From NCBI RefSeq assembly GCF_004000845.1, contig NZ_BIMA01000015.1:24860-88859 (forward strand): 64,000 nt of DNA. Direction: 5' to 3'. The notes below the pieces were generated by a model. The model did no database searches, was not told the origin of the DNA, and worked only from the letters and a program-made list of their open reading frames with translations. Numbering within the stretch: the stretch's first letter is position 1; every line of letters starts with the position of its first letter. Positions 16,965 through 26,532 of the stretch are shown here, one piece after another. Origin of the DNA: Paenibacillus koleovorans NBRC 103111 (lineage in GTDB: Bacteria > Bacillota > Bacilli > Paenibacillales > NBRC-103111). Made by a program: the position numbers and the translations under genes.

Positions 16965-18043
16965 AATTGCTCTATCGGCGGATGTTGGCGGCGGGGCTCC
17001 CGCTAGTGCTGCTTGGTATTGTACTAACCGGCTGCTGGGATGCCAAATCGATCGACAAACGGCTGTTGCCGCTCATCATGGGCATCGATCAGTCGGACGA
17101 CCGCCAGTATTACACGGTGCGGCTGCTCGTTCCGCGTCCGGAAGGAGGCTGCTATAGCATTCAGGGGAAAGCGGCGACGATCAGCGATGCCATCGACCAG
17201 ATGAAGATGAACCAAGAACGCGGGATCGGGATCGTCCACGTAGACACCATCTTAATCGGGCAGTCTCTGGCCAGAGAGGGGATCCACGATGTAATGGAAT
17301 ATGCTTTTCGGTCTCGCGAGCTGAAATCCAAAGCCAAGCTGGCCGTCGTGAAAGGCAATGCGGGCACCTTGATCACCCAACTCGAGGAAGACAAAGGCAA
17401 ATCGACGCGTATTCAGGATTTCTTCGACACCCATTCAGGCTGGGATCCCAGCGTGGCGCTGACCTATGTATGGGAGGCGTTCCGGGACGTGTTCTCGGAG
17501 ACGACCGATATGGCGCTTCCTTACCTCGAAAAAGGAACCGATTCCGAGTTTCAGGTGGCCGGCTCTGTCATTATGCGCGACGATCGCATGATGGGCGTAA
17601 TCTCCGCGGATGACACCCTTCTCTATAATGCATTTCGAGATCGGGGGATGAGCGGCATCATCGAAGTCACGCCGTCGGCCAGCATGCAGATTCTAAGCAC
17701 CTCTCTCGATTACAGCAAGGAGTGGAACGCCGGAGTGCCGGTGCTGCACACCACCCTGAAGATGGATTGTTTCATCTCGGAGAAAAAGCTTTCCGGCGCG
17801 AAGGCCAGCATCCCGATGCTGAAGGAAGAGCTCGAGACGCTGCTTAACGACAGGTACCGCAAGCTGTTCCAGCGCCTCCAGCGAGAACGCTGCGACGTGT
17901 TAAGCACCGGGTTGATGTTCCGCAGCAAGCTGGCGCCCGACCAGATCGACCGTTGGGAAGAGGAGTATTATCCGAAGCTGGAATTCGACTTTCGCACCGT
18001 TGTGAACATAAGCAATACGGGGGAATTAAAGTTGTTTAATTAA
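16961..18043 (+). CDS. Spore germination receptor subunit C, lipoprotein (GerC/GerKC family)
   Basis: Lipoprotein of 360 residues: the signal peptide ends in the lipobox LTGC (VLLGIVLTGCWDAKSID), after which WDAKSIDKR is typical of GerC. The C-terminal domain (QRERCDVLSTG, SKLAPDQIDRWEEEYYPKLEF) is conserved in the family. The start is TTG at 16961, positioned 8 bases after GGAGG and overlapping the B gene stop (TTGA); the first ATG (16982) would shorten the signal peptide. A strong terminator follows, closing the operon. Confidence 0.92.
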   Translation: MKLLYRRMLAAGLPLVLLGIVLTGCWDAKSIDKRLLPLIMGIDQSDDRQYYTVRLLVPRPEGGCYSIQGKAATISDAIDQMKMNQERGIGIVHVDTILIGQSLAREGIHDVMEYAFRSRELKSKAKLAVVKGNAGTLITQLEEDKGKSTRIQDFFDTHSGWDPSVALTYVWEAFRDVFSETTDMALPYLEKGTDSEFQVAGSVIMRDDRMMGVISADDTLLYNAFRDRGMSGIIEVTPSASMQILSTSLDYSKEWNAGVPVLHTTLKMDCFISEKKLSGAKASIPMLKEELETLLNDRYRKLFQRLQRERCDVLSTGLMFRSKLAPDQIDRWEEEYYPKLEFDFRTVVNISNTGELKLFN

Positions 18044-18049
18044 CAGGAA

Positions 18050-18088
18050 GGCGAAGGCAGCGCGAGGGACGCTGCCCTCGCCTTTTTT
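18050..18088 (+). terminator. Terminator of the ger operon
   Basis: GGCGAAGGCAGCG pairs with CGCTGCCCTCGCC (one mismatch) around a 7-base loop, followed by T6. Confidence 0.92.
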
Positions 18089-18140
18089 GTGTGGTCCGGA
18101 TGTTTAAGCTTCACTAAAGGTTTGTATATGGAGAAGGTTC

Positions 18141-18387
18141 GAGTCGGACTCGACAGTAACCGTACTAACACGGCACCACCTACCAAGTAACCATCTGGCT
18201 CTAGTCCGACTTTTCCCACTTATTAAGGGAGGCTTGGTAGGAAAATGAGTTGTAGTCCGAAAATGCCGAATTGGAATGCCTATTTTTGATACGGTGGCAC
18301 CAAAACAGCTTTCCTAGTGGGCAAACTCGGACTACAGCACGTTTTGTACGGCTGCAAGTGATTGCAGTCAGGACAAGTCGGACTGCA
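18141..18387. repeat. Interspersed CGGACT repeats in the gap after the ger operon
   Basis: The 326-base stretch from 18089 to 18414 holds no gene. It contains five copies of a short element: GAGTCGGACTC (18141-18151, palindromic), then AGTCCGA in reverse at 18203 and 18254, then CTCGGACTACA near 18326 and AGTCGGACTGCA near 18376. Copies are 50-75 bases apart and in both orientations. Function is unknown; such short intergenic families are common in Paenibacillus genomes (general knowledge, not checked here). Confidence 0.5.
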
Positions 18388-18414
18388 TCGCCTACCGCCC
18401 GTCCGTCCCCTCTC

Positions 18415-18729
18415 TTACCGATCTGCCCAACGCTGCGCCCATTGGTCCATCTCGGTGATGACTTTGCGGAAATCATGCCCCTTGTCGGTGAGCGAGTACT
18501 CGACCGTGATGGGCACGGTGGGGAACACTTCGCGGCGGACGACGCCCGTCTCTTCCAAGTGGCGGAGCGTGTCCGTCAGCGACTGGGTCTTCACGACCTT
18601 CACATTGCGTCGCAATGCATTGAAGCGCTGCGGACCGTCGCTCAGTTGCGCGATGACCATGAAGCTCCACTTCGCCCCGATAATGCGCAGCGCTTCGCAA
18701 ATATTAGGGATCGTTTCTTTCTCTGACAT
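18415..18729 (-). CDS. HxlR-family transcriptional regulator
   Basis: Winged-helix protein of 104 residues with the family pattern: CEALRIIGAKWSFMVIAQL, then the FNALRRNVKVVKTQSLTDTLRHLEETGVV recognition region and the wing VEYSLTDKGHDFRKVI. Unlike redox-sensing HypR and QsrR, no obvious pair of regulatory cysteines is present (one near position 11). It is transcribed away from an MFS exporter gene, and two direct repeats lie between them, so it most likely controls that exporter and itself. Confidence 0.9.
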   Translation of the reverse strand: MSEKETIPNICEALRIIGAKWSFMVIAQLSDGPQRFNALRRNVKVVKTQSLTDTLRHLEETGVVRREVFPTVPITVEYSLTDKGHDFRKVITEMDQWAQRWADR

Positions 18730-18755
18730 CCTGTTCCTTCACCTCGATCCTTTTA

Positions 18756-18837
18756 CTTACAAATAATTAGTAGGTCAATTTACTTGGATAAGATCCATTT
18801 GGTTTTCCTTCTTACATTAAGTTAGTACGTAAATTAT
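18756..18837. promoter_or_regulatory. Putative HxlR operators, 27-bp direct repeat
   Basis: Two imperfect copies start at 18756 and 18811, 55 bp apart, sharing CTTACA, TTAGTA, GT and AATT at the same positions. They lie in the divergent gap between the HxlR gene and the MFS gene. Confidence 0.5.
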
Positions 18838-18875
18838 AATCCTTTCCATAGACGATGGAAAGGGAGATGGGCAAT

Positions 18876-20045
18876 ATGAAAAACGTATACTGGCTCGCCC
18901 TCGGCGCCTTCTTGGTGGCGACGGCGGAGCTCATCGTATCGGGAATTGTAAATGTGCTGGCGGAGGACCTAGGCGTTACCGTAGCGAAGGCCGGCCAGCT
19001 CGTGACCGCATTTTCGCTCGGTTTCGCAATCGGGACGCCGATTCTAGTGGCGTTCACCGCACGCATTCACCGCAAGGCGCTGCTGCTCGCCGCGCTGACG
19101 ATCTTCCTGGCGGCCAGCCTGGCTTCGGCACTAAGCAACGAGTACATCTATTTACTGTCGGCACGTACTTTCTTGGGCGCCAGCGCCGGGTTGTTCTGCG
19201 TCATTGCCTTAGGCGCGATTCCGAAGCTCGTAGCCGGGAATCGACTGGGGAGCGCCATGGGCACGATCGCCTTGGCCTTTAGCTTGTCGATGGTGATGGG
19301 CGTTCCGCTCGGGGTGGCGATGTCGAACTGGTGGGGGTGGGAATCGATCTTCTGGGCGATGGGACTGGGGAGCTTGCTCGTGCTGGCGATTCTGAAGCGC
19401 AACCTGCCTTCCATTCCAGGCGATGCGCCTCAACCGTTCTGGAGCCAGTTCGCGGTGCTTCGAAGCTGGGCCGTGCTCGGCCCCCTACTGCTCTCCATGT
19501 TATGGAGCTCAGGCAACTCCGTCATGCTCACCTACATGGCGCCGCTTGTGGAGCAACAACTGCAGCTCAAGCCAGACGCTGTAGGCTGGGTATTGTTGGG
19601 GCTCGGCATCATCGGCATCGCCGGCTCCAAGCTCGGTGGTCTCGCCGTGGACTGGCTGGGCAGCCGGCGGATGCTGCTCTCCAGCCTGGCGGCTTCGGCG
19701 ATCGCGCTGACCGCCTTCCCGCTGACAGCCGACCTCTCGCCAGCCGTGGGTTTAGGCCTGATCGGCCTATGGGGCTTCTCGATGTTCATGACCGCCCCGG
19801 CGATCAATGCCTATTTCGTTCAGGCCGCCCCCCGCTCCATCAACCTCGTGCTGGGCTTGAACACGTCGTTCACGCATCTCGGTCTAGCGGCCGGAGCCAG
19901 CGCCGGCGGGGTGCTGCTGGCTTGGAGCGACAGCGTAGCCTATCATCCTTGGCTCGCCGGCTTGTTTATACTGGCTGGTCTCGGTTCTGGAGTGTTGTCG
20001 TTCGGGTATCGGAGGGCGGTCGCGAGGTCCGCATCAGAAAAATAA
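18876..20045 (+). CDS. MFS exporter, DHA1 (AraJ/YdhP-like) family
   Basis: Twelve-helix membrane transporter of 389 residues. The first helix (VYWLALGAFLVATAELIVSGIV) and the loop motif TARIHRKALLL between helices 2 and 3 are typical of drug:H+ antiporter family 1 members such as AraJ or PbuE. I chose ATG 18876 (MKNVYW) with GGGAG nine bases upstream; ATG codons at 18855 and 18867 are less well placed. The divergent HxlR gene suggests induction by a toxic or reactive compound. The substrate is unknown. Confidence 0.87.
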   Translation: MKNVYWLALGAFLVATAELIVSGIVNVLAEDLGVTVAKAGQLVTAFSLGFAIGTPILVAFTARIHRKALLLAALTIFLAASLASALSNEYIYLLSARTFLGASAGLFCVIALGAIPKLVAGNRLGSAMGTIALAFSLSMVMGVPLGVAMSNWWGWESIFWAMGLGSLLVLAILKRNLPSIPGDAPQPFWSQFAVLRSWAVLGPLLLSMLWSSGNSVMLTYMAPLVEQQLQLKPDAVGWVLLGLGIIGIAGSKLGGLAVDWLGSRRMLLSSLAASAIALTAFPLTADLSPAVGLGLIGLWGFSMFMTAPAINAYFVQAAPRSINLVLGLNTSFTHLGLAAGASAGGVLLAWSDSVAYHPWLAGLFILAGLGSGVLSFGYRRAVARSASEK

Positions 20046-20230
20046 CGATACGTCATAACGCTATTTGCTTCACTATCAAGTTCCAGCCAAAAATAACGCT
20101 ACGAAATAACGCTATTTCGATCAAAATGAGCCGAATCAGGGCATTCTGGCCATATTAACGCTATGGTATAACGCTATTCTTCCGATTTCTCTTTCAAACG
20201 AGCAAATAGGGTGATTTCATAACGCTATTG
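20042..20230. repeat. Array of ATAACGCTAT doublets
   Basis: Four doublets of ATAACGCTAT-like decamers lie between two MFS genes. In each doublet the decamers start 13 bases apart: 20042/20055, 20093/20106, 20155/20168 and a degenerate 20206/20219. The doublets are spaced 51, 62 and 51 bases. Best copies read ATAACGCTATTT. The first overlaps the end of the upstream gene by a few bases. No open frame or known element explains the array. Confidence 0.75.
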
Positions 20231-20308
20231 TGCAACGAGCAATTGCTCCATATCTGGGAAGCTAGAGGCCAGCATGAGCTGCACAAGGTCCCGGTCGGTC
20301 TCAGCAAC

Positions 20309-21544
20309 CTAAGCACCCGGCAAACCTGCCGGCCCTTCATTCATACTCTTCCGCCGGAATTGGGCATAAATAAAAAGTCCGGTGAAGACCACCATCACGC
20401 CTGCCCAGAAAAACCAGGTCTCGACGCCGTACTTCTCCACGATGGACCCGGCCAGCGCTAGTCCGATCGGCGACGAGAGCATAGTGATGCTCGTGACGAA
20501 CGATAAGACGCGACCGAGCTTCTCCGGCTCGAACGATTTCTGGATCATCGCCATGTAAGGACCGTTGAAAAGCGGCGCTCCTCCGCCCATTAAGAACGAT
20601 AGCACCACGAACACCGCAAAAGCTCCGCTTGACAGCAATCCGCTGGCGGCACACGTCAGACCGATTAGAATCAAGCTCAGACTCATGAATGTCGTGTCCT
20701 TCAGCTTGCCGGCGAAGACAGACAGCAGCAAGCTTCCAAGTACCATACCGACGCTGAACACCGCCTCGATAAGGCTGGCGCTATAGCCGCCGAGGCCGAA
20801 GTGCTGCAGCGTCATAAGCGGGAACAGCATGCCGAGCGGCATGAACACGATGCCGAACACCGCGGTAGCGAACGTAGTGATCACAACCGGCTTGACCGCC
20901 ACGAACGTTTCCCAGCCCAGCTTGAGCTCTCGGAAAAAGGCCGGGGCTTGAACCGTCTCCGGTTTCGGCTGATGAATCTTGACCATAAGCAGCATCGCAT
21001 TGGCGATCAATGCGCCGATGACGTCCAGGAATAGCACCATCTCCAGCGAGGAAGCAGAGTACACCGCAATACCAAGCGCTGGCCCGAATATGGTGGAGCA
21101 CGAGAACACCATCTGCTGCCACCCGGCCACTCGGGTCAATTGATCGGCAGGCGCGATCAGCGGGATCGCGGCTTGGAAAGACGGCGCGTGAAAAGCGGTG
21201 GCCGTAGAACGTATTAAGAGGACGGCATACACAAATAGTAAGTTAGGCTCCCCGAGTGCGAAGTAAGCGCCGAGCAGCAAGCTGGACAGCGCGATGGAGC
21301 CGTCTGCGATCATCATCGTAGCTTTCCGGTTCCACCGGTCCAGCCAGACGCCGATGAAAGGGCCGAGCAGCGCTTGCGGCATGAAGCCGACAAGTCCGGC
21401 GATCATCAGTACAGAGGCCGACCCGGTCGTTTCCGTCAAATGCCAGATAATCGAGAACATAACCATCGATGACGTCAAAATCGAGAACAGCTGTCCGCTG
21501 AAGATCATCGCGAACTTTTTTTTCCAGTTGGATTGGGAGTGCAT
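20309..21544 (-). CDS. MFS transporter (macrolide-efflux-like MFS_3 family)
   Basis: Transporter of 411 residues with twelve predicted helices. The start (FAMIFSGQLFSILTSSMVMFSIIWHLTETTGSAS), the loop GVWLDRWNRKATMMIADG and LLIRSTATAFHAPSFQAAIPLI are typical of the MefA-like family of macrolide and related exporters. ATG 21544 has AAGGAGA upstream. It is a single gene with no adjacent regulator on its strand. Export of an antibiotic or other amphiphile is inferred from the family. Confidence 0.87.
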   Translation of the reverse strand: MHSQSNWKKKFAMIFSGQLFSILTSSMVMFSIIWHLTETTGSASVLMIAGLVGFMPQALLGPFIGVWLDRWNRKATMMIADGSIALSSLLLGAYFALGEPNLLFVYAVLLIRSTATAFHAPSFQAAIPLIAPADQLTRVAGWQQMVFSCSTIFGPALGIAVYSASSLEMVLFLDVIGALIANAMLLMVKIHQPKPETVQAPAFFRELKLGWETFVAVKPVVITTFATAVFGIVFMPLGMLFPLMTLQHFGLGGYSASLIEAVFSVGMVLGSLLLSVFAGKLKDTTFMSLSLILIGLTCAASGLLSSGAFAVFVVLSFLMGGGAPLFNGPYMAMIQKSFEPEKLGRVLSFVTSITMLSSPIGLALAGSIVEKYGVETWFFWAGVMVVFTGLFIYAQFRRKSMNEGPAGLPGA

Positions 21545-21660
21545 GGGTAGGTCTCCTTTTCATTAGGTAGAGGCGACGATGGTTCCATCATAACAAATAC
21601 CGGAATGCGAGAACAACCAAGCCCCATAAGCAATTACACATCCATGTGCAGGAAAATCCC

Positions 21661-21708
21661 TTGACAAAACGGGCTACAATATTTAATATTTATTTAGAAT
21701 AATTATTG
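21661..21708 (+). promoter_or_regulatory. ahpCF promoter with PerR-like box
   Basis: TTGACA (21661-21666) and TAATAT (21684-21689) form a promoter with a 17-bp spacer. Immediately downstream TTAGAATAATTATTG (21694-21708) matches the PerR box TTATAATNATTATAA at 11 of 14 defined positions. A repressor there would block initiation, so peroxide induction through PerR is expected. Confidence 0.6.
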
Positions 21709-21774
21709 ATAAGAGTTCTCACTCCATCGATAACTCCTATTCAACCACTACACTTATTCTAGGAGGATTTGTTA

Positions 21775-22338
21775 ATGTCACTCATTGGAACAGAAGTAAA
21801 ACCGTTTAACGCAAAAGCTTACCAAAATGGTAAATTCATCGATGTTACAGAAGCCGACTTGAAAGGTAAGTGGAGTGTCGTTTGCTTCTATCCAGCAGAC
21901 TTTACGTTCGTTTGCCCGACAGAGCTCGAGGATCTGCAAAACCAATACGAAACCCTGAAGAGCCTCGGGGTGGAAGTGTACTCGGTATCCACAGACACTC
22001 ACTTTACGCATAAAGCTTGGCACGACACTTCCGCCACTATCGGCAAAATCACATACATCATGATCGGCGACCCGACGCACACGATCTCCCGCAACTTCGA
22101 TGTGCTTATCGAAGCAGACGGTTTGGCGGATCGCGGTACGTTCATCGTGGACCCGGACGGCGTCATCCAATCGGTTGAGATCAGCGCAGGCGGCATCGGC
22201 CGTGATGCAAGCATTCTCGTCAGCAAAATCAAGGCGGCGCAATATGTACGCAACAACCCAGGTGAAGTATGCCCTGCCAAATGGCAAGAAGGCGCTGCTA
22301 CCCTGAAGCCTAGCCTTGATCTTGTCGGCAAGATCTAA
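21775..22338 (+). CDS. ahpC: Peroxiredoxin AhpC (alkyl hydroperoxide reductase C)
   Basis: Typical two-cysteine peroxiredoxin of 187 residues that reduces hydrogen peroxide and organic peroxides in the cytoplasm. The peroxidatic cysteine is in [13 protein letters not shown] (about 47) and the resolving cysteine in [10 protein letters not shown] (about 166). ATG 21775 follows AGGAGG. Twelve bases downstream lies ahpF, whose product re-reduces AhpC. A PerR-like box covers the promoter. Confidence 0.97.
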   Translation: MSLIGTEVKPFNAKAYQNGKFIDVTEADLKGKWSVVCFYPADFTFVCPTELEDLQNQYETLKSLGVEVYSVSTDTHFTHKAWHDTSATIGKITYIMIGDPTHTISRNFDVLIEADGLADRGTFIVDPDGVIQSVEISAGGIGRDASILVSKIKAAQYVRNNPGEVCPAKWQEGAATLKPSLDLVGKI

Positions 22339-22350
22339 GGAGCGATTTCC

Positions 22351-23883
22351 ATGGCGTTAGATGCAGACATTAAGGCACAATTAGCCCAATACCTCGGACT
22401 GCTGGAAAGCGACATCGTGCTGAAAGTAAGCGCTGGCGCCGATGAAACGTCGGTCGGTATGCTGGAGCTGGTCGATGAGCTAGCCGGCATGTCGTCCAGA
22501 ATTACCGTGGAGCGGACTGAGCTCGCTCGGACGCCGAGCTTCAGCGTGAATCGAGCCGGTATCCCCGATTCCGGTATCGTCTTCGCTGGCATTCCGCTCG
22601 GTCACGAATTCACCTCCCTGGTACTCGCCTTGCTGCAAGTGAGCGGCAGGGCCCCCAAGGTGGAGCAGGCGGTCATCGACCAGATCAAGGACATTCGGGG
22701 CGAGTATCGGTTCGAGTCGTTCATCAGCCTCAGCTGCCACAACTGCCCGGATGTCGTGCAGGCGCTGAACTTGATGAGCGTGCTGAATCCCGGCATCTCG
22801 CATACGATGATCGACGGCGCCGCCTTCAAGGCCGAAGCGGAGAGCCGCGAAGTGATGGCGGTACCGTCGGTATTCCTGAACGGGGAGTTCTTCGGAAGCG
22901 GTCGGATGACCGTGGAAGAAATTCTCGCCAAGCTCGGTTCCGGACCGGATACGTCGGAGCTCGAGAACAAGGAGCCGTTCGACATCCTCGTGATCGGCGG
23001 CGGCCCGGCGGGCTCCAGCGCAGCGATCTACGCGGCGCGCAAAGGCATCCGCACGGGCATCGTAGCGGAGCGCTTCGGCGGCCAGGTGATGGATACGGTA
23101 GGCATCGAGAACTTCATCAGTGTCAAATACACGGAAGGGCCGAAGCTCGTAGCCAGCCTGGAAGAGCATGTGAAGGAATACGGCGTCGACGTCATGAAGC
23201 TGCAGCGCGCCAAGCGGCTGGAGAAGAAGGAGCTCATCGAGGTGGAGCTGGAGAGCGGAGCGGTGCTGCGAAGCAAAGCCGTCATCGTCTCGACCGGTGC
23301 CCGTTGGAGAAATATCGGAGTGCCCGGCGAAGCCGAATTCAAGAACAAAGGCGTAGCTTACTGCCCTCACTGCGACGGCCCCCTGTTCACAGGGAAGCAT
23401 GTGGCCGTGATCGGCGGCGGCAACTCCGGCATCGAAGCGGCCATTGACCTCGCGGGCATCGTGAAGCACGTCACCGTGCTGGAATTCATGCCGGAGCTCA
23501 AGGCGGATGCGGTGCTGCAGAAGCGCCTCTACAGCTTGCCGAACGTGACCGTCATCAAGAACGTGCAGACGAAGGAAATTACCGGTACCGACAAAGTGAA
23601 CGGCATCTCTTATATCGAGCGGGATACGGGCGCCGAGCAGCAAATCACCCTGGAAGGCGTGTTCGTCCAGATCGGTCTCGTGCCGAACACCGACTGGCTG
23701 GCGGACACCGTGGAGCGCACGCGCTTCGGCGAGCTTGTGGTCGACCGTCACGGCGCGACGAGTTTGCCGGGCGTATTTGCCGCAGGCGACTGCACCAACA
23801 GCGCGTATAAGCAGATCATCATCTCGATGGGATCTGGAGCCACTGCCGCTTTGGGAGCATTCGATTATTTGATCCGAAACTAG
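22351..23883 (+). CDS. ahpF: Alkyl hydroperoxide reductase subunit F
   Basis: NADH-dependent flavoprotein of 510 residues that passes electrons to AhpC. The N-terminal domain (about 1-200) is the double thioredoxin fold with redox pair SCHNCPDV. It is followed by the thioredoxin-reductase-like part with FAD motif [22 protein letters not shown], redox pair YCPHCDG, NAD motif [19 protein letters not shown] and the terminal FAD motif [15 protein letters not shown]. Length and order match AhpF. AAGGAG lies before the ATG. A terminator shared with the opposing mqo gene follows. Confidence 0.97.
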   Translation: MALDADIKAQLAQYLGLLESDIVLKVSAGADETSVGMLELVDELAGMSSRITVERTELARTPSFSVNRAGIPDSGIVFAGIPLGHEFTSLVLALLQVSGRAPKVEQAVIDQIKDIRGEYRFESFISLSCHNCPDVVQALNLMSVLNPGISHTMIDGAAFKAEAESREVMAVPSVFLNGEFFGSGRMTVEEILAKLGSGPDTSELENKEPFDILVIGGGPAGSSAAIYAARKGIRTGIVAERFGGQVMDTVGIENFISVKYTEGPKLVASLEEHVKEYGVDVMKLQRAKRLEKKELIEVELESGAVLRSKAVIVSTGARWRNIGVPGEAEFKNKGVAYCPHCDGPLFTGKHVAVIGGGNSGIEAAIDLAGIVKHVTVLEFMPELKADAVLQKRLYSLPNVTVIKNVQTKEITGTDKVNGISYIERDTGAEQQITLEGVFVQIGLVPNTDWLADTVERTRFGELVVDRHGATSLPGVFAAGDCTNSAYKQIIISMGSGATAALGAFDYLIRN

Positions 23884-23910
23884 GGACTAGGAACAACCCC
23901 TCCTGTACAG

Positions 23911-23951
23911 AAAAGCCGCTTTACTACCGGTTGGTAGCGAAGCGGCTTTTT
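23911..23951. terminator. Bidirectional terminator between ahpF and mqo
   Basis: AAAAGCCGCTT pairs with AAGCGGCTTTT, with an inner stem CTACC/GGTAG. The T run on the plus strand and the A run on the 5' side serve both directions. Confidence 0.9.
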
Positions 23952-23968
23952 CGTATGCCCGGCCTCTG

Positions 23969-25468
23969 CTAGGCGTGCATCAGTTCTTGTCTCAGACGCA
24001 GCGCCTGATCGGTGGACGAATGGATCTCGTCGATCAGAGCCGGATTCTTCACGAGGGATATGCCGTAGGAAGGAATCATTTCCTTCAGCTTCGGCTCCCA
24101 GGCCTTCATATGCTGCGGGAAACATTTCTTGATCAGCTCGAGCATGACGGATACGGCTGTGGAAGCGCCAGGAGAGGCGCCGAGCAAGGCGGCAATCGTC
24201 CCATCGGCATCGGTCACGACTTCCGTACCGAATTGCAGCGTTCCTTTGCCACCGGCCTCGGTATCCTTGATCACCTGCACCCGCTGGCCGGCTACGAGCA
24301 AATCCCAATCCTCGCTCTTCGCTTCCGGCACGAACTGGCGCAGCTCTTCCATCCGGTTTTCCTTGGACAGCATCACTTGCTGGATCAAGTACTTGGTGAG
24401 CGCCATATTCTTGGCGCCGGCCGCCAGCATCGTGAAGACGTTGTTCGGCTTCACCGACCCGATCAGGTCGAACATGGAGCCGGTCTTCAGGAACTTCGGC
24501 GAGAAACCCGCGAACGGTCCGAACAGCAGCGACTTCTGATTGTTGATGTATCGGGTATCCAGGTGCGGAACCGACATCGGAGGAGCGCCAACCGGCGCTT
24601 TACCGTATACCTTGGCATGATGCTGCTCCACGATTTCCGGATTTTTGCACACCATGAACAGGCCGCTGACCGGGAACCCGCCGATATTTTTCGCTTCTGG
24701 AATACCTGATTTCTGCAAGAGCGGCAAGCTTCCACCCCCGCCGCCGATGAAGACGAACTTCGCCGTATGGCGCTCGACCGCACCGCTCTCGATATTCCGA
24801 ACCTTCAGCTCCCAGAGCCCATCGCGCGTCCGTTTAATACTATCTACACTTTGCTTGTATTTGATTTCGACTTTTTTGCGCTTTAGGTCTTCAAACAGGA
24901 GGCGCGTTAATGCGCCAAAGTTAACATCCGTCCCAGATTCGATTCGAGTCGCTGCAATCGGTTCATTCGTGGTCCGGCCTTTCATAATAAGCGGAATCCA
25001 TTCCATCAGCTTCTGGGGATCATCCGAGAATTCCATCCCTTGGAACAACGGATTGCTCGCCATCGCCTCGAACCGGTTCTTCAGAAACTGAACGTTCTTC
25101 TCCCCCATCACCATGCTCATATGAGGCAAAGGCATAATGAAGTCCTGCGGATTGCGAATCTGCCGGTTGCTCACAAGATACGACCAGAACTGTCGGGACA
25201 CCTGGAATTGCTCGTTGATCTTGATCGCTTTGCTAATATCGACCGAACCGTCCGGCTTCTCTTCCGTGTAGTTCAATTCGCACAAGGCCGCATGCCCCGT
25301 ACCTGCATTGTTCCACTCGTTGGAGCTTTCTTCCCCGGCGCTGCCCAGCTTCTCGAACACTTTTATGTTCCAGTTCGGCACCAATTCCTTCAGCAGGGAT
25401 CCTAGCGTAGCGCTCATGATGCCGGCACCAATCAAGATAACGTCTGTTTTGGCTTGTCTGCTGCTCAT
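23969..25468 (-). CDS. mqo: Malate:quinone oxidoreductase
   Basis: FAD-dependent membrane-associated enzyme of 499 residues that oxidises malate to oxaloacetate and reduces the quinone pool. The N-terminal dinucleotide fold is [20 protein letters not shown], followed by [23 protein letters not shown], and later [21 protein letters not shown]; these are signature stretches of Mqo. ATG 25468 (MSSRQAK) has AAGGACGG upstream and is preferred over an ATG 27 bases earlier. It stands alone between terminator-bounded neighbours. Confidence 0.96.
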   Translation of the reverse strand: MSSRQAKTDVILIGAGIMSATLGSLLKELVPNWNIKVFEKLGSAGEESSNEWNNAGTGHAALCELNYTEEKPDGSVDISKAIKINEQFQVSRQFWSYLVSNRQIRNPQDFIMPLPHMSMVMGEKNVQFLKNRFEAMASNPLFQGMEFSDDPQKLMEWIPLIMKGRTTNEPIAATRIESGTDVNFGALTRLLFEDLKRKKVEIKYKQSVDSIKRTRDGLWELKVRNIESGAVERHTAKFVFIGGGGGSLPLLQKSGIPEAKNIGGFPVSGLFMVCKNPEIVEQHHAKVYGKAPVGAPPMSVPHLDTRYINNQKSLLFGPFAGFSPKFLKTGSMFDLIGSVKPNNVFTMLAAGAKNMALTKYLIQQVMLSKENRMEELRQFVPEAKSEDWDLLVAGQRVQVIKDTEAGGKGTLQFGTEVVTDADGTIAALLGASPGASTAVSVMLELIKKCFPQHMKAWEPKLKEMIPSYGISLVKNPALIDEIHSSTDQALRLRQELMHA

Positions 25469-25646
25469 AATAACCGTCCTTACATACCTTTTCACAAAGT
25501 TAATAGATTTGTCTTCATCTATTATAGAATAGTTGTAGCCTATTTGAAAGCCGGAAAATTTCAGGCAAATTGTACAGAGTCGTCTTCGTGGACCTCCAAA
25601 TTAACCTGAATTTAACCTTCTATGAAGTAGGTAAGAGCATCACTCG

Positions 25647-26453
25647 TTATCCTGGCTCGTACTGGGAAAATGTCCCCTTCAAAAACCGCGAGAGCACGGG
25701 CAGCACCGCTTTCGGGCTAGCCATGTGGTCCTGGCCGGCGAGCCGCACCAGCCCCGCGCCCGGAATCGCATCAGCCAGCTGGCGTGAAACCTCATGAATG
25801 CTGGCCGGGCTTTTCTCGCCCACAATAATTCGCAGGGGCACCGCGACTTGAACAGCGCGATCGACCGGCGGAAGGTCCTGTGTGAGGGCAATATCATAGG
25901 CCAACGTAGGCGCCAAGGCCGCCATCGTCTTCCACCCCGGGAACAAGGGGAGCAGCGCCACGAACAGGCCAGGCATGCCGATGCCTTTCAGAAACGTTTT
26001 CATCGCCTTCTTGTTCCGACCGGCGTCCAGCAGCTGCCTCACCGTCTCGCCCAGCCGACCGTACGACACCCGCTCCGCCTCGTTTGGCACATAGGGCAGA
26101 TCGTGCAGGACGACCTTGTCCACCTTGCCGCCCAACCGCAGGGCCGCCTCCAGCGCGAGCACCGCTCCCGAGGAATGGCCGTATAAATGAGCCTTGCCGC
26201 CGGCGGTGTCGATCATCGCCTCGATGTCCTCGATCTCCCGCTCGATCGCGTAAGGCTGGGTGTCCCCGCTGTCGCCACGCCCTCGGCGATCGTAATTGTA
26301 TACGGTAAACGCCGTCCCGAATACCTTGGCATCCTGCTCGATCGGCTTAAATTTGCGAAAGCAGCCTGCACCGGTAATGTAGATCAGGGCAGGTCCGCTG
26401 CCGTGGATATCATAGGCTAATGTGGTGCCATCCTTCGATTGTGTCGTCTTCAT
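25647..26453 (-). CDS. Alpha/beta hydrolase downstream of an ECF sigma factor
   Basis: Serine hydrolase of 268 residues. Nucleophile elbow GHSSGAV (serine near 93), oxyanion region YITGAGCFRKF, conserved YDRRGRGDSGDT and the catalytic histidine in AGQDHMAS near the C-terminus are visible. ATG 26453 follows TGAGGAG; the frame is open a little further 5'. It lies 79 bases behind the sigma factor gene on the same strand, an arrangement seen often with sigma factors of this type, so the enzyme may be part of its regulon. The substrate is unknown. Confidence 0.85.
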   Translation of the reverse strand: MKTTQSKDGTTLAYDIHGSGPALIYITGAGCFRKFKPIEQDAKVFGTAFTVYNYDRRGRGDSGDTQPYAIEREIEDIEAMIDTAGGKAHLYGHSSGAVLALEAALRLGGKVDKVVLHDLPYVPNEAERVSYGRLGETVRQLLDAGRNKKAMKTFLKGIGMPGLFVALLPLFPGWKTMAALAPTLAYDIALTQDLPPVDRAVQVAVPLRIIVGEKSPASIHEVSRQLADAIPGAGLVRLAGQDHMASPKAVLPVLSRFLKGTFSQYEPG

Positions 26454-26532
26454 GCGTTCGCTCCTCAGACTCATTCAGAATTAGTTTCCGAGAGTTAGAC
26501 GATTCGCCAGCCGAATAATCATCGGTCTACTG

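Noticed and set aside
20042..20230. CRISPR array
   Set aside because: Repeats are only about 10 bases, come in doublets with 13-base offset, are partly degenerate, and no cas genes are present.
22480..23751. 423-codon open frame opposite ahpF
   Set aside because: Composition (histidine, arginine, leucine-rich) and full overlap with a clear ahpF show that it is an antisense artefact.
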